Shown in pieces: positions 1-5,727 of a stretch of 9,349 bases of DNA; position 1 is the first letter of the stretch; the number at the start of each line of letters is the position of its first letter. Both the position numbers and the translations under genes were made by a program. The notes below the pieces were generated by a model, which searched no databases, had not been told where the DNA came from, and saw only the letters and a program-made list of their open reading frames with translations. This DNA comes from WAPX01 sp964622075 (GTDB lineage: Archaea; Halobacteriota; Archaeoglobi; Archaeoglobales; Archaeoglobaceae). The stretch lies in the NCBI GenBank assembly GCA_964622075.1, contig CAZUMR010000060.1:1-9349 (forward strand), given 5' to 3'.

Positions 1-207
1 TACATTTTTCAATGGGTAAAAATATTAAACTGGGAAATATTCTAAAATAAATGTTTAAGTTTTGTTAACACTAACAATAGGTTAAATTTGGGCTGTGCGG
101 GTGTGTATAGGTTGTGTGGGGTGGGCTTATTGGGGATAAGTCTGGTCAATTTTTATCGATTATTGTAATTGTTCAGAATGTATAAAAATTAAAGCTTTAT
201 ATAGTAT
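1..207. other. A/T-rich intergenic region, no gene seen
   Basis: No supported coding region is seen on either strand. The middle (about 90-132) is strikingly G/T-rich on the plus strand. Just beyond the stop codon of the lipid synthase gene, the minus strand reads a short T-tract (complement of about 183-190) that could end that transcript. A near-palindromic TATA-like stretch (about 194-204) could also be a promoter for a minus-strand gene beyond the left edge. Both roles are inferred from base composition only. Confidence 0.4.
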
Positions 208-765
208 CTAATTCCTGTAAACTCTGACAGTATAAACAACCCTGTGTACTGCAGTCAAATGTGCCAGAATTGCCACAAGAGCAACTGCCTGCCAGACGTA
301 ACCGCTGAGTAATCCTGCCACAACTATCAGCAACCTCTCACTCCTCTCAGCCACTCCAACATCACACCTCTCTATAACGTGTTCAGCTCTCGCTCTTGTA
401 TAGCTGACAAGCAGAGCCCCGCTCATAGCAAGGATTGCCAGAAGCCACCTTCCGGTGTAGTAACCTATGGCCGTGAATATTGCAATGTCAACGTACCTGT
501 CAAAAACAGAATCAAGAAAACCTCCGATGGCTGAAACTTTCCCGCAGTTTCTCGCCAGTGCTCCATCAAGCAGATCCATAAAACCGCTGAAAAGTATCAC
601 TGCAGAACCGAAAATAGGTCGGGACAGTGCTATCAGAGCTGCTGCGAAAAATCCTGTTAAAAGACCAAGAAACGTCAGGTGGTTCGGCTTTACACCTGCA
701 GAGCAGAGGAGAGATGTCAGGGGATCAAGCATTCTGGTCGTGTACGCTTTGATCCTGCTCAGCAT
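208..765 (-). CDS. CDP-alcohol phosphatidyltransferase, probable archaetidylinositol phosphate synthase
   Basis: This 185-residue integral membrane enzyme of the CDP-alcohol phosphatidyltransferase family probably joins CDP-archaeol to inositol-1-phosphate, releasing CMP and giving archaetidylinositol phosphate, a precursor of ether-lipid head groups. The complete family signature is visible: D64-x2-D67-G68-x2-A71-R72-x8-G81-x3-D85-x3-D89, whose four aspartates bind the divalent metals and the CDP-alcohol. About six hydrophobic segments follow the family pattern (for example residues 30-47, 51-63, 107-121 and 143-170), and the length matches archaeal AIP synthases. The ATG at 765 is chosen because a TATA-like box is centred about 25 bp upstream and in-frame stops block any extension. 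The gene lies 117 bp downstream of the Lrp-like regulator on the same strand but appears to have its own promoter. The family is certain. The inositol phosphate acceptor is inferred from overall resemblance, and archaetidylglycerophosphate or archaetidylserine synthase remain possible. Confidence 0.85.
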   Translation of the reverse strand: MLSRIKAYTTRMLDPLTSLLCSAGVKPNHLTFLGLLTGFFAAALIALSRPIFGSAVILFSGFMDLLDGALARNCGKVSAIGGFLDSVFDRYVDIAIFTAIGYYTGRWLLAILAMSGALLVSYTRARAEHVIERCDVGVAERSERLLIVVAGLLSGYVWQAVALVAILAHLTAVHRVVYTVRVYRN

Positions 766-784
766 GCCCCAGCTATTTCACCCG

Positions 785-796
785 AATTTATAACGT
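785..796 (-). promoter_or_regulatory. TATA box for the lipid synthase gene
   Basis: On the minus strand this reads CGTTATAAATT. It is centred about 25 bp before the ATG at 765, so transcription would start at or next to the start codon (leaderless mRNA). It is predicted from sequence and spacing only. Confidence 0.5.
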
Positions 797-863
797 TTTC
801 ACCTGCTTTCACTCACCACCTCCCAATAATCTATTTTCAACACAGTTTTCTAATTTTTCCACA

Positions 864-890
864 ATCACTTCGATCACTTCGATCACTTCC
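864..890. repeat. 9-bp tandem repeat, three copies, over the lrp stop codon
   Basis: The unit ATCACTTCG is repeated at 864-872, 873-881 and 882-890, the last copy ending in C. On the minus strand it overlaps the last codons and the stop of the Lrp-like gene. Because nine bases is three codons, each unit carries an in-frame TGA, giving three successive in-frame stops. It probably arose by slippage at the gene's 3' end. Confidence 0.85.
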
Positions 891-1455
891 ATATCTTCCC
901 CCTGTAGTGTCCTGTAACCGGACAGCCGAGGCACAGCTCGTTTATCCAGTAATCGCACTCTCCACAGTTAGAACCGCACGAGGGCTTTTCTGCTTTTTCA
1001 ACGTGTATTTTCATCGGAATTATCGTATCCCTCTCAGCCCTTACAACTATTCCAACGTCTATATCGTAAACGTCCGGACTCGGCCTTATGTGCTGGTCAA
1101 CTATTGCCTCAAGAGTTGAGAGATCCTCCCCTATAAAGAACATCGTGAGATTTCTATTTCCAGCAACTATGAATCCGTTGAGAAAGAATGGACATCCCTC
1201 AAAAAGCTTCAGAAGTTCTCTTGGCTGCCTGCACTTAACATCAACTTTGAGAATATAAAGCCCGGGATTCTTTATGTTAATTCCGTATGCGTGATTGATT
1301 ATTCCGAGTTCCTTCATCTTCTTTATCCTTGCACCGACGGAAGGCTGGGAGAGTCCGACAATCTTGGCGATCTCGTTTTGAGACATTTCGGGGTTTTCCT
1401 CGAGAATTTCCAGAATCATCTTATCCTTTTCATCAAGCTCAAACATTCCCACCAT
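883..1455 (-). CDS. Lrp/AsnC-family transcriptional regulator with C-terminal cysteine cluster
   Basis: This 190-residue protein is a DNA-binding regulator. Residues about 6-55 form the winged helix-turn-helix of the Lrp/AsnC family (the 'DEKDKMILEILEENP' start, 'MSQNEIAKIVGLSQPSVGAR' recognition region). Residues about 65-150 form an alpha-beta ligand-binding/oligomerisation domain. Unlike typical Lrp proteins of about 150 residues, it has an extra tail with C160-x3-C164-x2-C167-x7-C175-x2-C178-P followed by an aromatic end (Y184, W189). Such a tail could hold zinc or an iron-sulfur cluster, so the protein may sense metal or redox state. That is inference, and the target genes are unknown. 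The ATG at 1455 follows a G-rich GGTGGGGG element. An ATG at 1446 (Met4), itself preceded by GGTGGGA, is an alternative. The divergent neighbour across 305 bp is nikR. Confidence 0.85.
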   Translation of the reverse strand: MVGMFELDEKDKMILEILEENPEMSQNEIAKIVGLSQPSVGARIKKMKELGIINHAYGINIKNPGLYILKVDVKCRQPRELLKLFEGCPFFLNGFIVAGNRNLTMFFIGEDLSTLEAIVDQHIRPSPDVYDIDVGIVVRAERDTIIPMKIHVEKAEKPSCGSNCGECDYWINELCLGCPVTGHYRGKIWK

Positions 1456-1483
1456 AATACCCCCACCGATTGAGCATTATTAA

Positions 1484-1496
1484 CTTATAAAAAATT
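1484..1496 (-). promoter_or_regulatory. TATA box for the lrp-like gene
   Basis: The minus strand reads AATTTTTTATAAG, centred about 34 bp before the ATG at 1455. That predicts a start site near 1464 and a very short leader containing the GGTGGGGG sequence. This is a sequence-based prediction. Confidence 0.5.
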
Positions 1497-1498
1497 AG

Positions 1499-1513
1499 CG
1501 AAATCGTCTTTCG
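1499..1513. promoter_or_regulatory. Candidate operator dyad upstream of lrp-like gene
   Basis: This is a perfect inverted repeat, CGAAA-TCGTC-TTTCG, lying directly upstream of the lrp TATA box, where transcription factor B binds. A bound regulator there would be placed to control the gene, and many archaeal Lrp proteins regulate themselves. The 9-mer GCGAAATCG at its left edge also occurs upstream of purA at 7962-7970. Its function is inferred. Confidence 0.3.
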
Positions 1514-1697
1514 ATGTTTTGCTACTGTCCTTTAATAGAAGTGTGCATTGAGACTATTCAGTGTTTTCAGCTATTTCAAACCAGCATCTGGTCTGTCAGT
1601 TTGCTCATCTGAAGTTTCAGCGTTGCCCATCAAGCATTCACAGCAGAAGCTCATGCTGATCTTTACATCACATCACACCACACCAAATCCGCAAAAA

Positions 1698-1713
1698 ATC
1701 TGCAAGCACAGAT
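1698..1713. promoter_or_regulatory. Candidate operator dyad upstream of nikR
   Basis: This is the inverted repeat ATCTG-N6-CAGAT, about 20 bp upstream of the nikR TATA box. NikR binds long-spaced dyads in bacteria and often controls itself, but this short dyad does not resemble the E. coli NikR operator. It may equally be a site for another factor, or chance. Confidence 0.2.
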
Positions 1714-1731
1714 CGGGTAGATTACACAACG

Positions 1732-1741
1732 CTTTTATTTA
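1732..1741 (+). promoter_or_regulatory. TATA box for nikR
   Basis: CTTTTATTTA is centred about 25 bp before the ATG at 1761. No good Shine-Dalgarno sequence lies between them, so a leaderless mRNA is predicted. The spacing supports this ATG over any upstream start. Confidence 0.5.
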
Positions 1742-1760
1742 TCAATCACAAAGGCTGAAC

Positions 1761-2174
1761 ATGGAGGAAGGTGTAACGAGGATCGGCGTCAGCCTGCCAA
1801 AGAACCTGCTGGAGGAGTTTGACAGCATAATAAAGACGAGAGGTTATTCTTCAAGGAGCGAGGCAATAAGAGATGCAATAAGGAACTACATAGCGGAGTA
1901 CAAGTGGCTCGAAAAAGAGGAGGGAGAAATCGTCGGCGTCATAACTATACTCTACAACCACCACTACAAGGGTACGAGCGATGCAATAATCTCACTTCAG
2001 CACGAAGCTGTTGATCTGATAGCCACCACAATGCACATACACCTTGACAGCGACAACTGTCTGGAAATGGTAATAGTGAAGGGAGAGATGTCAAGAATAA
2101 AGAAGCTCATAGACAAGATAACCACGATAAAGGGCGTGAACAACGTAAAGCTGATAACGGCCATAAGAGAGTAG
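1761..2174 (+). CDS. nikR: Nickel-responsive transcriptional regulator NikR
   Basis: This 137-residue protein is a complete NikR. It has an N-terminal ribbon-helix-helix DNA-binding domain (residues about 5-47, 'TRIGVSLPKNLLEEFD...') and a C-terminal ACT-like nickel-binding domain. The high-affinity Ni site is intact: H81, H92, H94 and C100 match E. coli H76, H87, H89 and C95 in spacing, within the signature MHIHLDSDNC. As in other NikR proteins, a tetramer with nickel at the subunit interface would bind operator DNA. The start is taken at the ATG at 1761 because the family begins here and the TATA box is 25 bp upstream. The length is usual. No nickel transporter gene lies beside it, so its targets are elsewhere. 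It faces away from the Lrp-like regulator and converges on leuD. Confidence 0.95.
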   Translation: MEEGVTRIGVSLPKNLLEEFDSIIKTRGYSSRSEAIRDAIRNYIAEYKWLEKEEGEIVGVITILYNHHYKGTSDAIISLQHEAVDLIATTMHIHLDSDNCLEMVIVKGEMSRIKKLIDKITTIKGVNNVKLITAIRE

Positions 2175-2184
2175 CTGGAATGGC

Positions 2185-2232
2185 TAAAAATCCGGGATGT
2201 TAAAAATCCAGAAAGGTAAAAATCCAGAAAAG
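2185..2232 (-). terminator. Three-copy 16-bp tandem repeat forming serial T-tract terminators for leuD
   Basis: Three units of 16 bp begin at 2185, 2201 and 2217, each starting TAAAAATCC. The second and third are nearly identical (TAAAAATCCAGAAA plus two bases). Read on the minus strand, each unit is GGATTTTTA, so a polymerase leaving leuD meets three T5 tracts about 45-95 bases past the stop. Archaeal RNA polymerase terminates at oligo-T, so a serial terminator is a reasonable reading. The repeat is seen directly and the role is inferred. It lies between convergent genes. Confidence 0.6.
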
Positions 2233-2277
2233 CCAGAATGATAGAGTGAGTGGCTCAAAAACTAAATGTAAAACTGA

Positions 2278-2760
2278 TTAGCTTTCTATCAGCTTTTTCC
2301 CGAACTCCACAAGACCTCCACACTCTATTATGTTTTTCAGAAATTCTGGCATTGGATTTATCGGATACTCCTCTCCCTTTGTCCTGTTAACAACAACATT
2401 TCTCTCGTAATCCACCTCTATCTCATCGCCCTCGTCAATCCTGTCAGTATCCTTACACTCCACAACCTTCAATCCAATGTTTATAGCGTTTCTGAAGAAA
2501 ATTCTCGCATAGGATTTCGCTATGACTGCTTCAATCCCGGTAGCTTTTAGTGCAAGAGGGGCATGCTCTCTACTGCTTCCACATCCAAAGTTCTCCCCTG
2601 CAACCACGTAGTCTCCTGGTTTAACCTCAGATGCAAACTCAGGCCTGATGTTTTCAAAAACGTGCTTCGCAAGTTCTTCAGCCTCATTTATTACAAGGTA
2701 CTTACCCTGAATTATCACATCCGTATCTATATCGTCCCCGAACTTCCAGGCTTTTCCCAT
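2278..2760 (-). CDS. leuD: 3-isopropylmalate dehydratase small subunit
   Basis: This 160-residue swivel-domain subunit of isopropylmalate isomerase works with a separate 4Fe-4S large subunit (LeuC, not in this window). Together they convert 2-isopropylmalate to 3-isopropylmalate in leucine synthesis. Family motifs are clear: AWKFGDDIDTD at residues 4-14, the GENFGCGSSREHA substrate-binding loop at 55-67 and YARIFFRN at 84-91. The specificity loop reads YLVI (21-24). Valine here fits isopropylmalate enzymes better than the methanogen homoaconitase form, which I recall as YLRT. The ATG at 2760 is preferred because the family starts just before AWKFG and a TATA box is centred about 25 bp upstream. 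A GTG at 2775 in the same frame is less likely. The gene sits 32 bp after the helicase stop but seems to have its own promoter. Confidence 0.92.
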   Translation of the reverse strand: MGKAWKFGDDIDTDVIIQGKYLVINEAEELAKHVFENIRPEFASEVKPGDYVVAGENFGCGSSREHAPLALKATGIEAVIAKSYARIFFRNAINIGLKVVECKDTDRIDEGDEIEVDYERNVVVNRTKGEEYPINPMPEFLKNIIECGGLVEFGKKLIES

Positions 2761-2779
2761 GCTCCAGAATGGCACATGA

Positions 2780-2792
2780 CAATATAAAAAAA
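2780..2792 (-). promoter_or_regulatory. leuD TATA box fused to helicase T7 terminator
   Basis: The minus strand reads TTTTTTTATATTG. The seven T's (2786-2792) follow immediately after the TAG stop of the helicase gene and may end its transcript. The adjoining TTTATA is centred about 25 bp before the leuD ATG at 2760, predicting a leaderless leuD mRNA. One short element may therefore do both jobs. This is a prediction from position and composition. Confidence 0.5.
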
Positions 2793-5096
2793 CTACGGGA
2801 AGTAAACGAAGTCTCCAGCTTCCATGTACTTTTCAGGATTTACCTTTCTCCTTTCACCTTTCAACCACTTTTCAGCTATCGACATCGCACCTATTCTATT
2901 TAAGGGCGTGTTGTTATTTCCGCAGTGGTAGCTGTAAGTACACCTCGGACATCCGCTCACACTGTTGCAGTCACAGCTCCTCAGAACATCGTAAGCTATG
3001 CGAAAGGCCCTGTCAAGTCTCTCAAACAGGAGTTTGCTCAGCCCAGATCCTCCTCTAACAGCATCGTAAACGAATATATCCCCTTCTGGAGTTGATATAC
3101 CACCCATGTGCTGGCTTCCACCACCGGTAAGAGCATCACTTGCCTCTATCAGCACGTGCTCTATTGCGTGAAAGCTGCCGGCATGGTAGTCCTCATAGTC
3201 CCTTGGCTCCGGAAAGGGAACTGATAGCAGGAATCCCTTTGTTGGAAATGTGTAGCTAACACTCTCAACACTCTCAGTTCTGAGCTTTTTGTTTGTAAAA
3301 ACATCCCTGACAACATACCCGTAAACGTTTATCGTTATCTCAAGGGAACAGTAAACAGCAGATCCGTCCTCAGAAAATTCTTCCAGCCTCCTCAGAACGG
3401 GTATTGAAGAGTAGAGTGGATCTGTAATTTCTCTCATCTCATCTCTTGGACACTTTTCCACAACCGCCACTTTCCTTTTCAGATCGAGTTCCAGACATTT
3501 GTACTTAACACCGCCGTGAATAATTTTGCTTCCGGGAAAAAGCTCCTTTACAGCAACTGGCAGAGCTCTCTCTCCAATTTCCTTACCCCTGTAAACGATT
3601 TTAACAGGCTCGCTCACACCCCTCATGCTGAAATTCTGGACGAGTTTTTTCGCCTCTTTCGATGGATGCAGGAGTAGAGAGTCAAAGATAGCGTATCCAT
3701 TTTCCACGAGCCATTCTACTGCTTTCATCCACTCGTCCTTTATTTCAGAAATTTCAAGTGGTTTTTCCATGCACATGAAGAGCAGGTGATACCTCATCAG
3801 ATCCTCGTTCATCTTTTCAACGTAGCAGTGCATTTCATCTCTGAAATACTCCTCCGGCTTTCTCCTGTAATACTGGGCTATCGTATCGTCATCCCTCATT
3901 AAAAGCACTCCAATGCTCTCCTGTCCCTTTCTGCCAGCCCTGCCAGCTCTCTGAAGAAAAGTCGAGTAGTTAACGAGTTCAGAAACCACAGCATCCACAT
4001 CACCTATGTCTATTCCGAGTTCGAGTGTTGGAGTCGATACAACTACTGAAAGCTCTCCCCTCTTGAATGCTTTCTCAACTCTCTCCCTCTGCTCCCTGCT
4101 CAGTCCGCTCTTATGAACCTCAGCCCTTATCCCGTTCTGCCTCAGAACCCATGCCGCTGTTTCTACAAACTTGTACGAGTTGCCAAAAACGAGTACCTTG
4201 TGACCTCTGAGCGCACTTACGACCTCCACTACAGAAGAGTATATGGACGGTGTCAGCCTCATTATGAAGTGCATTACACCCTTCCTGTGGTTTCCGTGAA
4301 CGTGAACGAACTTTCTTTCAAACAGAGTTTCAGCAAATTCTCTTGGGTTGGCTATCGTTGCAGAGGAGCAGATTACGGAGTAGTCAGAAAACCTGCTGAG
4401 TCTTTCGTTCAGATAGTGCATGTTTGTCCCCAGAATTCCAGAGTACGTGTGAAACTCGTCAAGAACGAGGAATTTTACCTTCCTGACAAATCTCCTGAAG
4501 GCGGGAGTGTTCCTGAGGTGGTACTCTACCATGTCCGGGTTTGAAAGGACAACATCAGCTCTTCCGGAAAATACAGCCTTTCTCTCTTCGTAACCGGAAT
4601 CTCCATCGAACTTTACGGCTTTCAGCCCAAGAAAGGTGGAGTAGTAGGAAATTTTGTCAAACTGATCTCTTGCAAGAGCCTTGGTTGGATAGAGAATCAG
4701 AGCCTTTCCATCTTCTGAAATCGAGTCAAGGACCGGGAGAGCAAAAGCTTCAGTTTTTCCAAAACCAGTTGGAGCTGTTATGACGACGTTTTTACCCCTG
4801 AGAATCTCCCTGATCGACTGGGCCTGAAATCTGTAAAGGTGGTTTATGCCTCTGAGCCTTAGAGCCTTTTTCAGACTCTCCGAAATCTCAATCTCCTCAA
4901 GAGGCACATCAGGCTTTGGATTGAGCGGTTCGAACTTCTTGTAGAAGACTATTTCATCGTCAGTGTTGAAGAGAGGCCTTAACCTCTCCTCCGGACAAAG
5001 TTTAAGATTTTTCTGCCTTGTGCTCTCCTTTCTGCACACACATCTGCTTTTCAGCATCCCACATCTGGGACAAAAAAGAGAGTTAACGTCCTCCAT
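2793..5096 (-). CDS. MrfA/Hrq1-like SF2 DNA helicase with DUF1998 zinc domain
   Basis: This 767-residue superfamily 2 helicase (COG1205 type) is related to bacterial MrfA (YprA) and fungal Hrq1, which act in DNA-damage repair. An N-terminal zinc-knuckle-like motif, C9-x2-C12-x6-C19-x-C21, comes first. The two RecA-like domains follow: Walker A APTGFGKT at 108-115, DEFH box at 213-216, SAT at 245-247 and motif VI QRAGRAGR at 382-389. After a linker, the DUF1998 (MZB) domain covers about 640-740, with C708-x-C710-x5-C716-x2-C719-x5-C725-GNNN, the cysteine set expected to bind zinc in MrfA. All helicase motifs are intact. The ATG at 5096 lies 18 bp after the stop of the 153-residue protein upstream, suggesting co-transcription. 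Relationship to MrfA/Hrq1 is based on domain order and the cysteine pattern. A role in crosslink or adduct repair is inference. Confidence 0.88.
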   Translation of the reverse strand: MEDVNSLFCPRCGMLKSRCVCRKESTRQKNLKLCPEERLRPLFNTDDEIVFYKKFEPLNPKPDVPLEEIEISESLKKALRLRGINHLYRFQAQSIREILRGKNVVITAPTGFGKTEAFALPVLDSISEDGKALILYPTKALARDQFDKISYYSTFLGLKAVKFDGDSGYEERKAVFSGRADVVLSNPDMVEYHLRNTPAFRRFVRKVKFLVLDEFHTYSGILGTNMHYLNERLSRFSDYSVICSSATIANPREFAETLFERKFVHVHGNHRKGVMHFIMRLTPSIYSSVVEVVSALRGHKVLVFGNSYKFVETAAWVLRQNGIRAEVHKSGLSREQRERVEKAFKRGELSVVVSTPTLELGIDIGDVDAVVSELVNYSTFLQRAGRAGRKGQESIGVLLMRDDDTIAQYYRRKPEEYFRDEMHCYVEKMNEDLMRYHLLFMCMEKPLEISEIKDEWMKAVEWLVENGYAIFDSLLLHPSKEAKKLVQNFSMRGVSEPVKIVYRGKEIGERALPVAVKELFPGSKIIHGGVKYKCLELDLKRKVAVVEKCPRDEMREITDPLYSSIPVLRRLEEFSEDGSAVYCSLEITINVYGYVVRDVFTNKKLRTESVESVSYTFPTKGFLLSVPFPEPRDYEDYHAGSFHAIEHVLIEASDALTGGGSQHMGGISTPEGDIFVYDAVRGGSGLSKLLFERLDRAFRIAYDVLRSCDCNSVSGCPRCTYSYHCGNNNTPLNRIGAMSIAEKWLKGERRKVNPEKYMEAGDFVYFP

Positions 5097-5114
5097 AGCA
5101 AAAAAGTCTTTACT

Positions 5115-5576
5115 TCACTCATTTCCCTGTTCCTTACCCATCTCTCTGGCAAGAAGTTCTACTTCCTCCATTGCCCTGTCTATACTCTTCTTCACCTCTT
5201 CAAGCGTAGATTCAGGTAGCTGTACGTCTATTTCCTTTATTGTTTCCTCAATGCTCTCGTTGAGTTTCTTCTGTGTATCTTTCAGAAGTGTAACTATCAT
5301 TGCGTAATGCTCGGCAAGCTGGGTTAACACGTACCTCTTCAGCTTTCTCAGATTATCCTGAGCGTCCTCAACAGACACCTCACCCGACATGAATATGTGG
5401 GTTATCGATTCTGCATCGTTCCTGAACATGTCCACGACGAGCTCGGGATTTCTCAGATCCTTGGAAACTCTCTTTATGTCGTCCATCGCCTCGTCAACGG
5501 TTTTGGACAGTTCCATGCAGTATTTCATCAGCTCTCCAACTTTTTCAAGGTAAGTGTTCCTGTAAGCAAGCCCCAT
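5115..5576 (-). CDS. Uncharacterised helical protein in helicase cluster
   Basis: I do not recognise this 153-residue protein. It is predicted almost entirely alpha-helical and highly charged, with heptad-like hydrophobic spacing in residues about 8-40, 70-115 and 122-147, so it may form a coiled coil or helical bundle. There is no signal peptide, membrane segment or metal motif; only Cys20 is present. The frame is open upstream to 5804, but the ATG at 5576 is preferred. A TATA-like box is centred 25 bp before it, the residues upstream look non-biological, and the longer frame would overlap the hel308 end. An ATG at 5624 is an alternative. Its stop lies 18 bp before the MrfA-like helicase, and it follows hel308 by 151 bp on the same strand. 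That suggests, without proving, a link to DNA repair or helicase function. Confidence 0.7.
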   Translation of the reverse strand: MGLAYRNTYLEKVGELMKYCMELSKTVDEAMDDIKRVSKDLRNPELVVDMFRNDAESITHIFMSGEVSVEDAQDNLRKLKRYVLTQLAEHYAMIVTLLKDTQKKLNESIEETIKEIDVQLPESTLEEVKKSIDRAMEEVELLAREMGKEQGNE

Positions 5577-5596
5577 ACAGCGCCAACTCAGTAATA

Positions 5597-5605
5597 GATT
5601 AAATG
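5597..5605 (-). promoter_or_regulatory. TATA-like box for the helical protein gene
   Basis: The minus strand reads ACATTTAAT, centred about 25 bp before the ATG at 5576. The spacing matches that of three other genes in the window and argues for a leaderless transcript starting there. It is a weaker match to the archaeal TATA consensus than the others. Confidence 0.35.
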
Positions 5606-5657
5606 TTTTCCGTCTTTCTGTCATGCTGGATGTGATGATGTGTTGTGGTATTGCGTA

Positions 5658-5683
5658 GAGCAGGTTTAGTGGAGCAGGTTTAG
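5658..5683. repeat. 14-bp tandem duplication
   Basis: GAGCAGGTTTAG occurs at 5658-5669 and 5672-5683, a 14-bp period, in the gap between hel308 and the helical protein gene. It lies close to a second tandem pair. No function is evident. Slippage duplication or a paired protein-binding site are possible. Confidence 0.8.
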
Positions 5684-5689
5684 GGTTGA

Positions 5690-5714
5690 TAACTGGAGAA
5701 AGTAACTGGAGAAA
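5690..5714. repeat. 13-bp tandem duplication
   Basis: TAACTGGAGAAA occurs at 5690-5701 and 5703-5714, a 13-bp period, just downstream of hel308 and next to the 14-bp pair. On the minus strand each unit gives a pyrimidine-rich TTTCTCCAGTTA, which could contribute to termination after hel308. Confidence 0.8.
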
Positions 5715-5725
5715 AATATAAAACA
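5712..5725 (-). terminator. Possible oligo-T terminator after hel308 (or TATA box)
   Basis: The minus strand reads TGTTTTATATTTTT a few bases after the hel308 stop codon. The T-rich tract fits an archaeal intrinsic terminator. The TTTTATA core could instead be a promoter for the helical protein gene with a long leader, starting near 5693. The two cannot be separated by sequence. Confidence 0.4.
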
Positions 5726-5727
5726 GG

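Larger units (their letters stand above)
1456..1760. other. Divergent intergenic region between lrp-like gene and nikR
   Basis: These 305 bases hold the divergent promoters and no convincing gene. The nikR frame is open upstream to an ATG at 1548, but the added residues look non-biological and true NikR proteins begin at the later ATG. Small inverted repeats occur at 1499-1513, 1580-1592 (ACCAG-CAT-CTGGT), 1641-1658 (CAGCA-N8-TGCTG) and 1698-1713. There is also a CA-rich stretch around 1667-1686. The length is generous for this compact genome, so a small RNA or multiple operators are possible but unproven. Confidence 0.6.

Noticed and set aside
1548..1760. 71-codon N-terminal extension of nikR from an ATG at 1548
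   Set aside because: NikR proteins start at the ribbon-helix-helix strand. The added residues look like translated intergenic DNA, and the TATA box at 1732-1741 lies inside the extension.
2761..2775. GTG start at 2775 for leuD
   Set aside because: The ATG at 2760 fits the family N-terminus and lies 25 bp from the TATA box, so a transcript would begin downstream of the GTG.
4113..4783. Open frames on the plus strand opposite the MrfA-like helicase
   Set aside because: They are antisense shadows of a strongly supported gene and have no recognisable protein features.
5632..5638. C box (GTGATGA) of a possible C/D-box RNA
   Set aside because: No matching D box (CTGA) or internal C'/D' pair follows at the proper distance on that strand.
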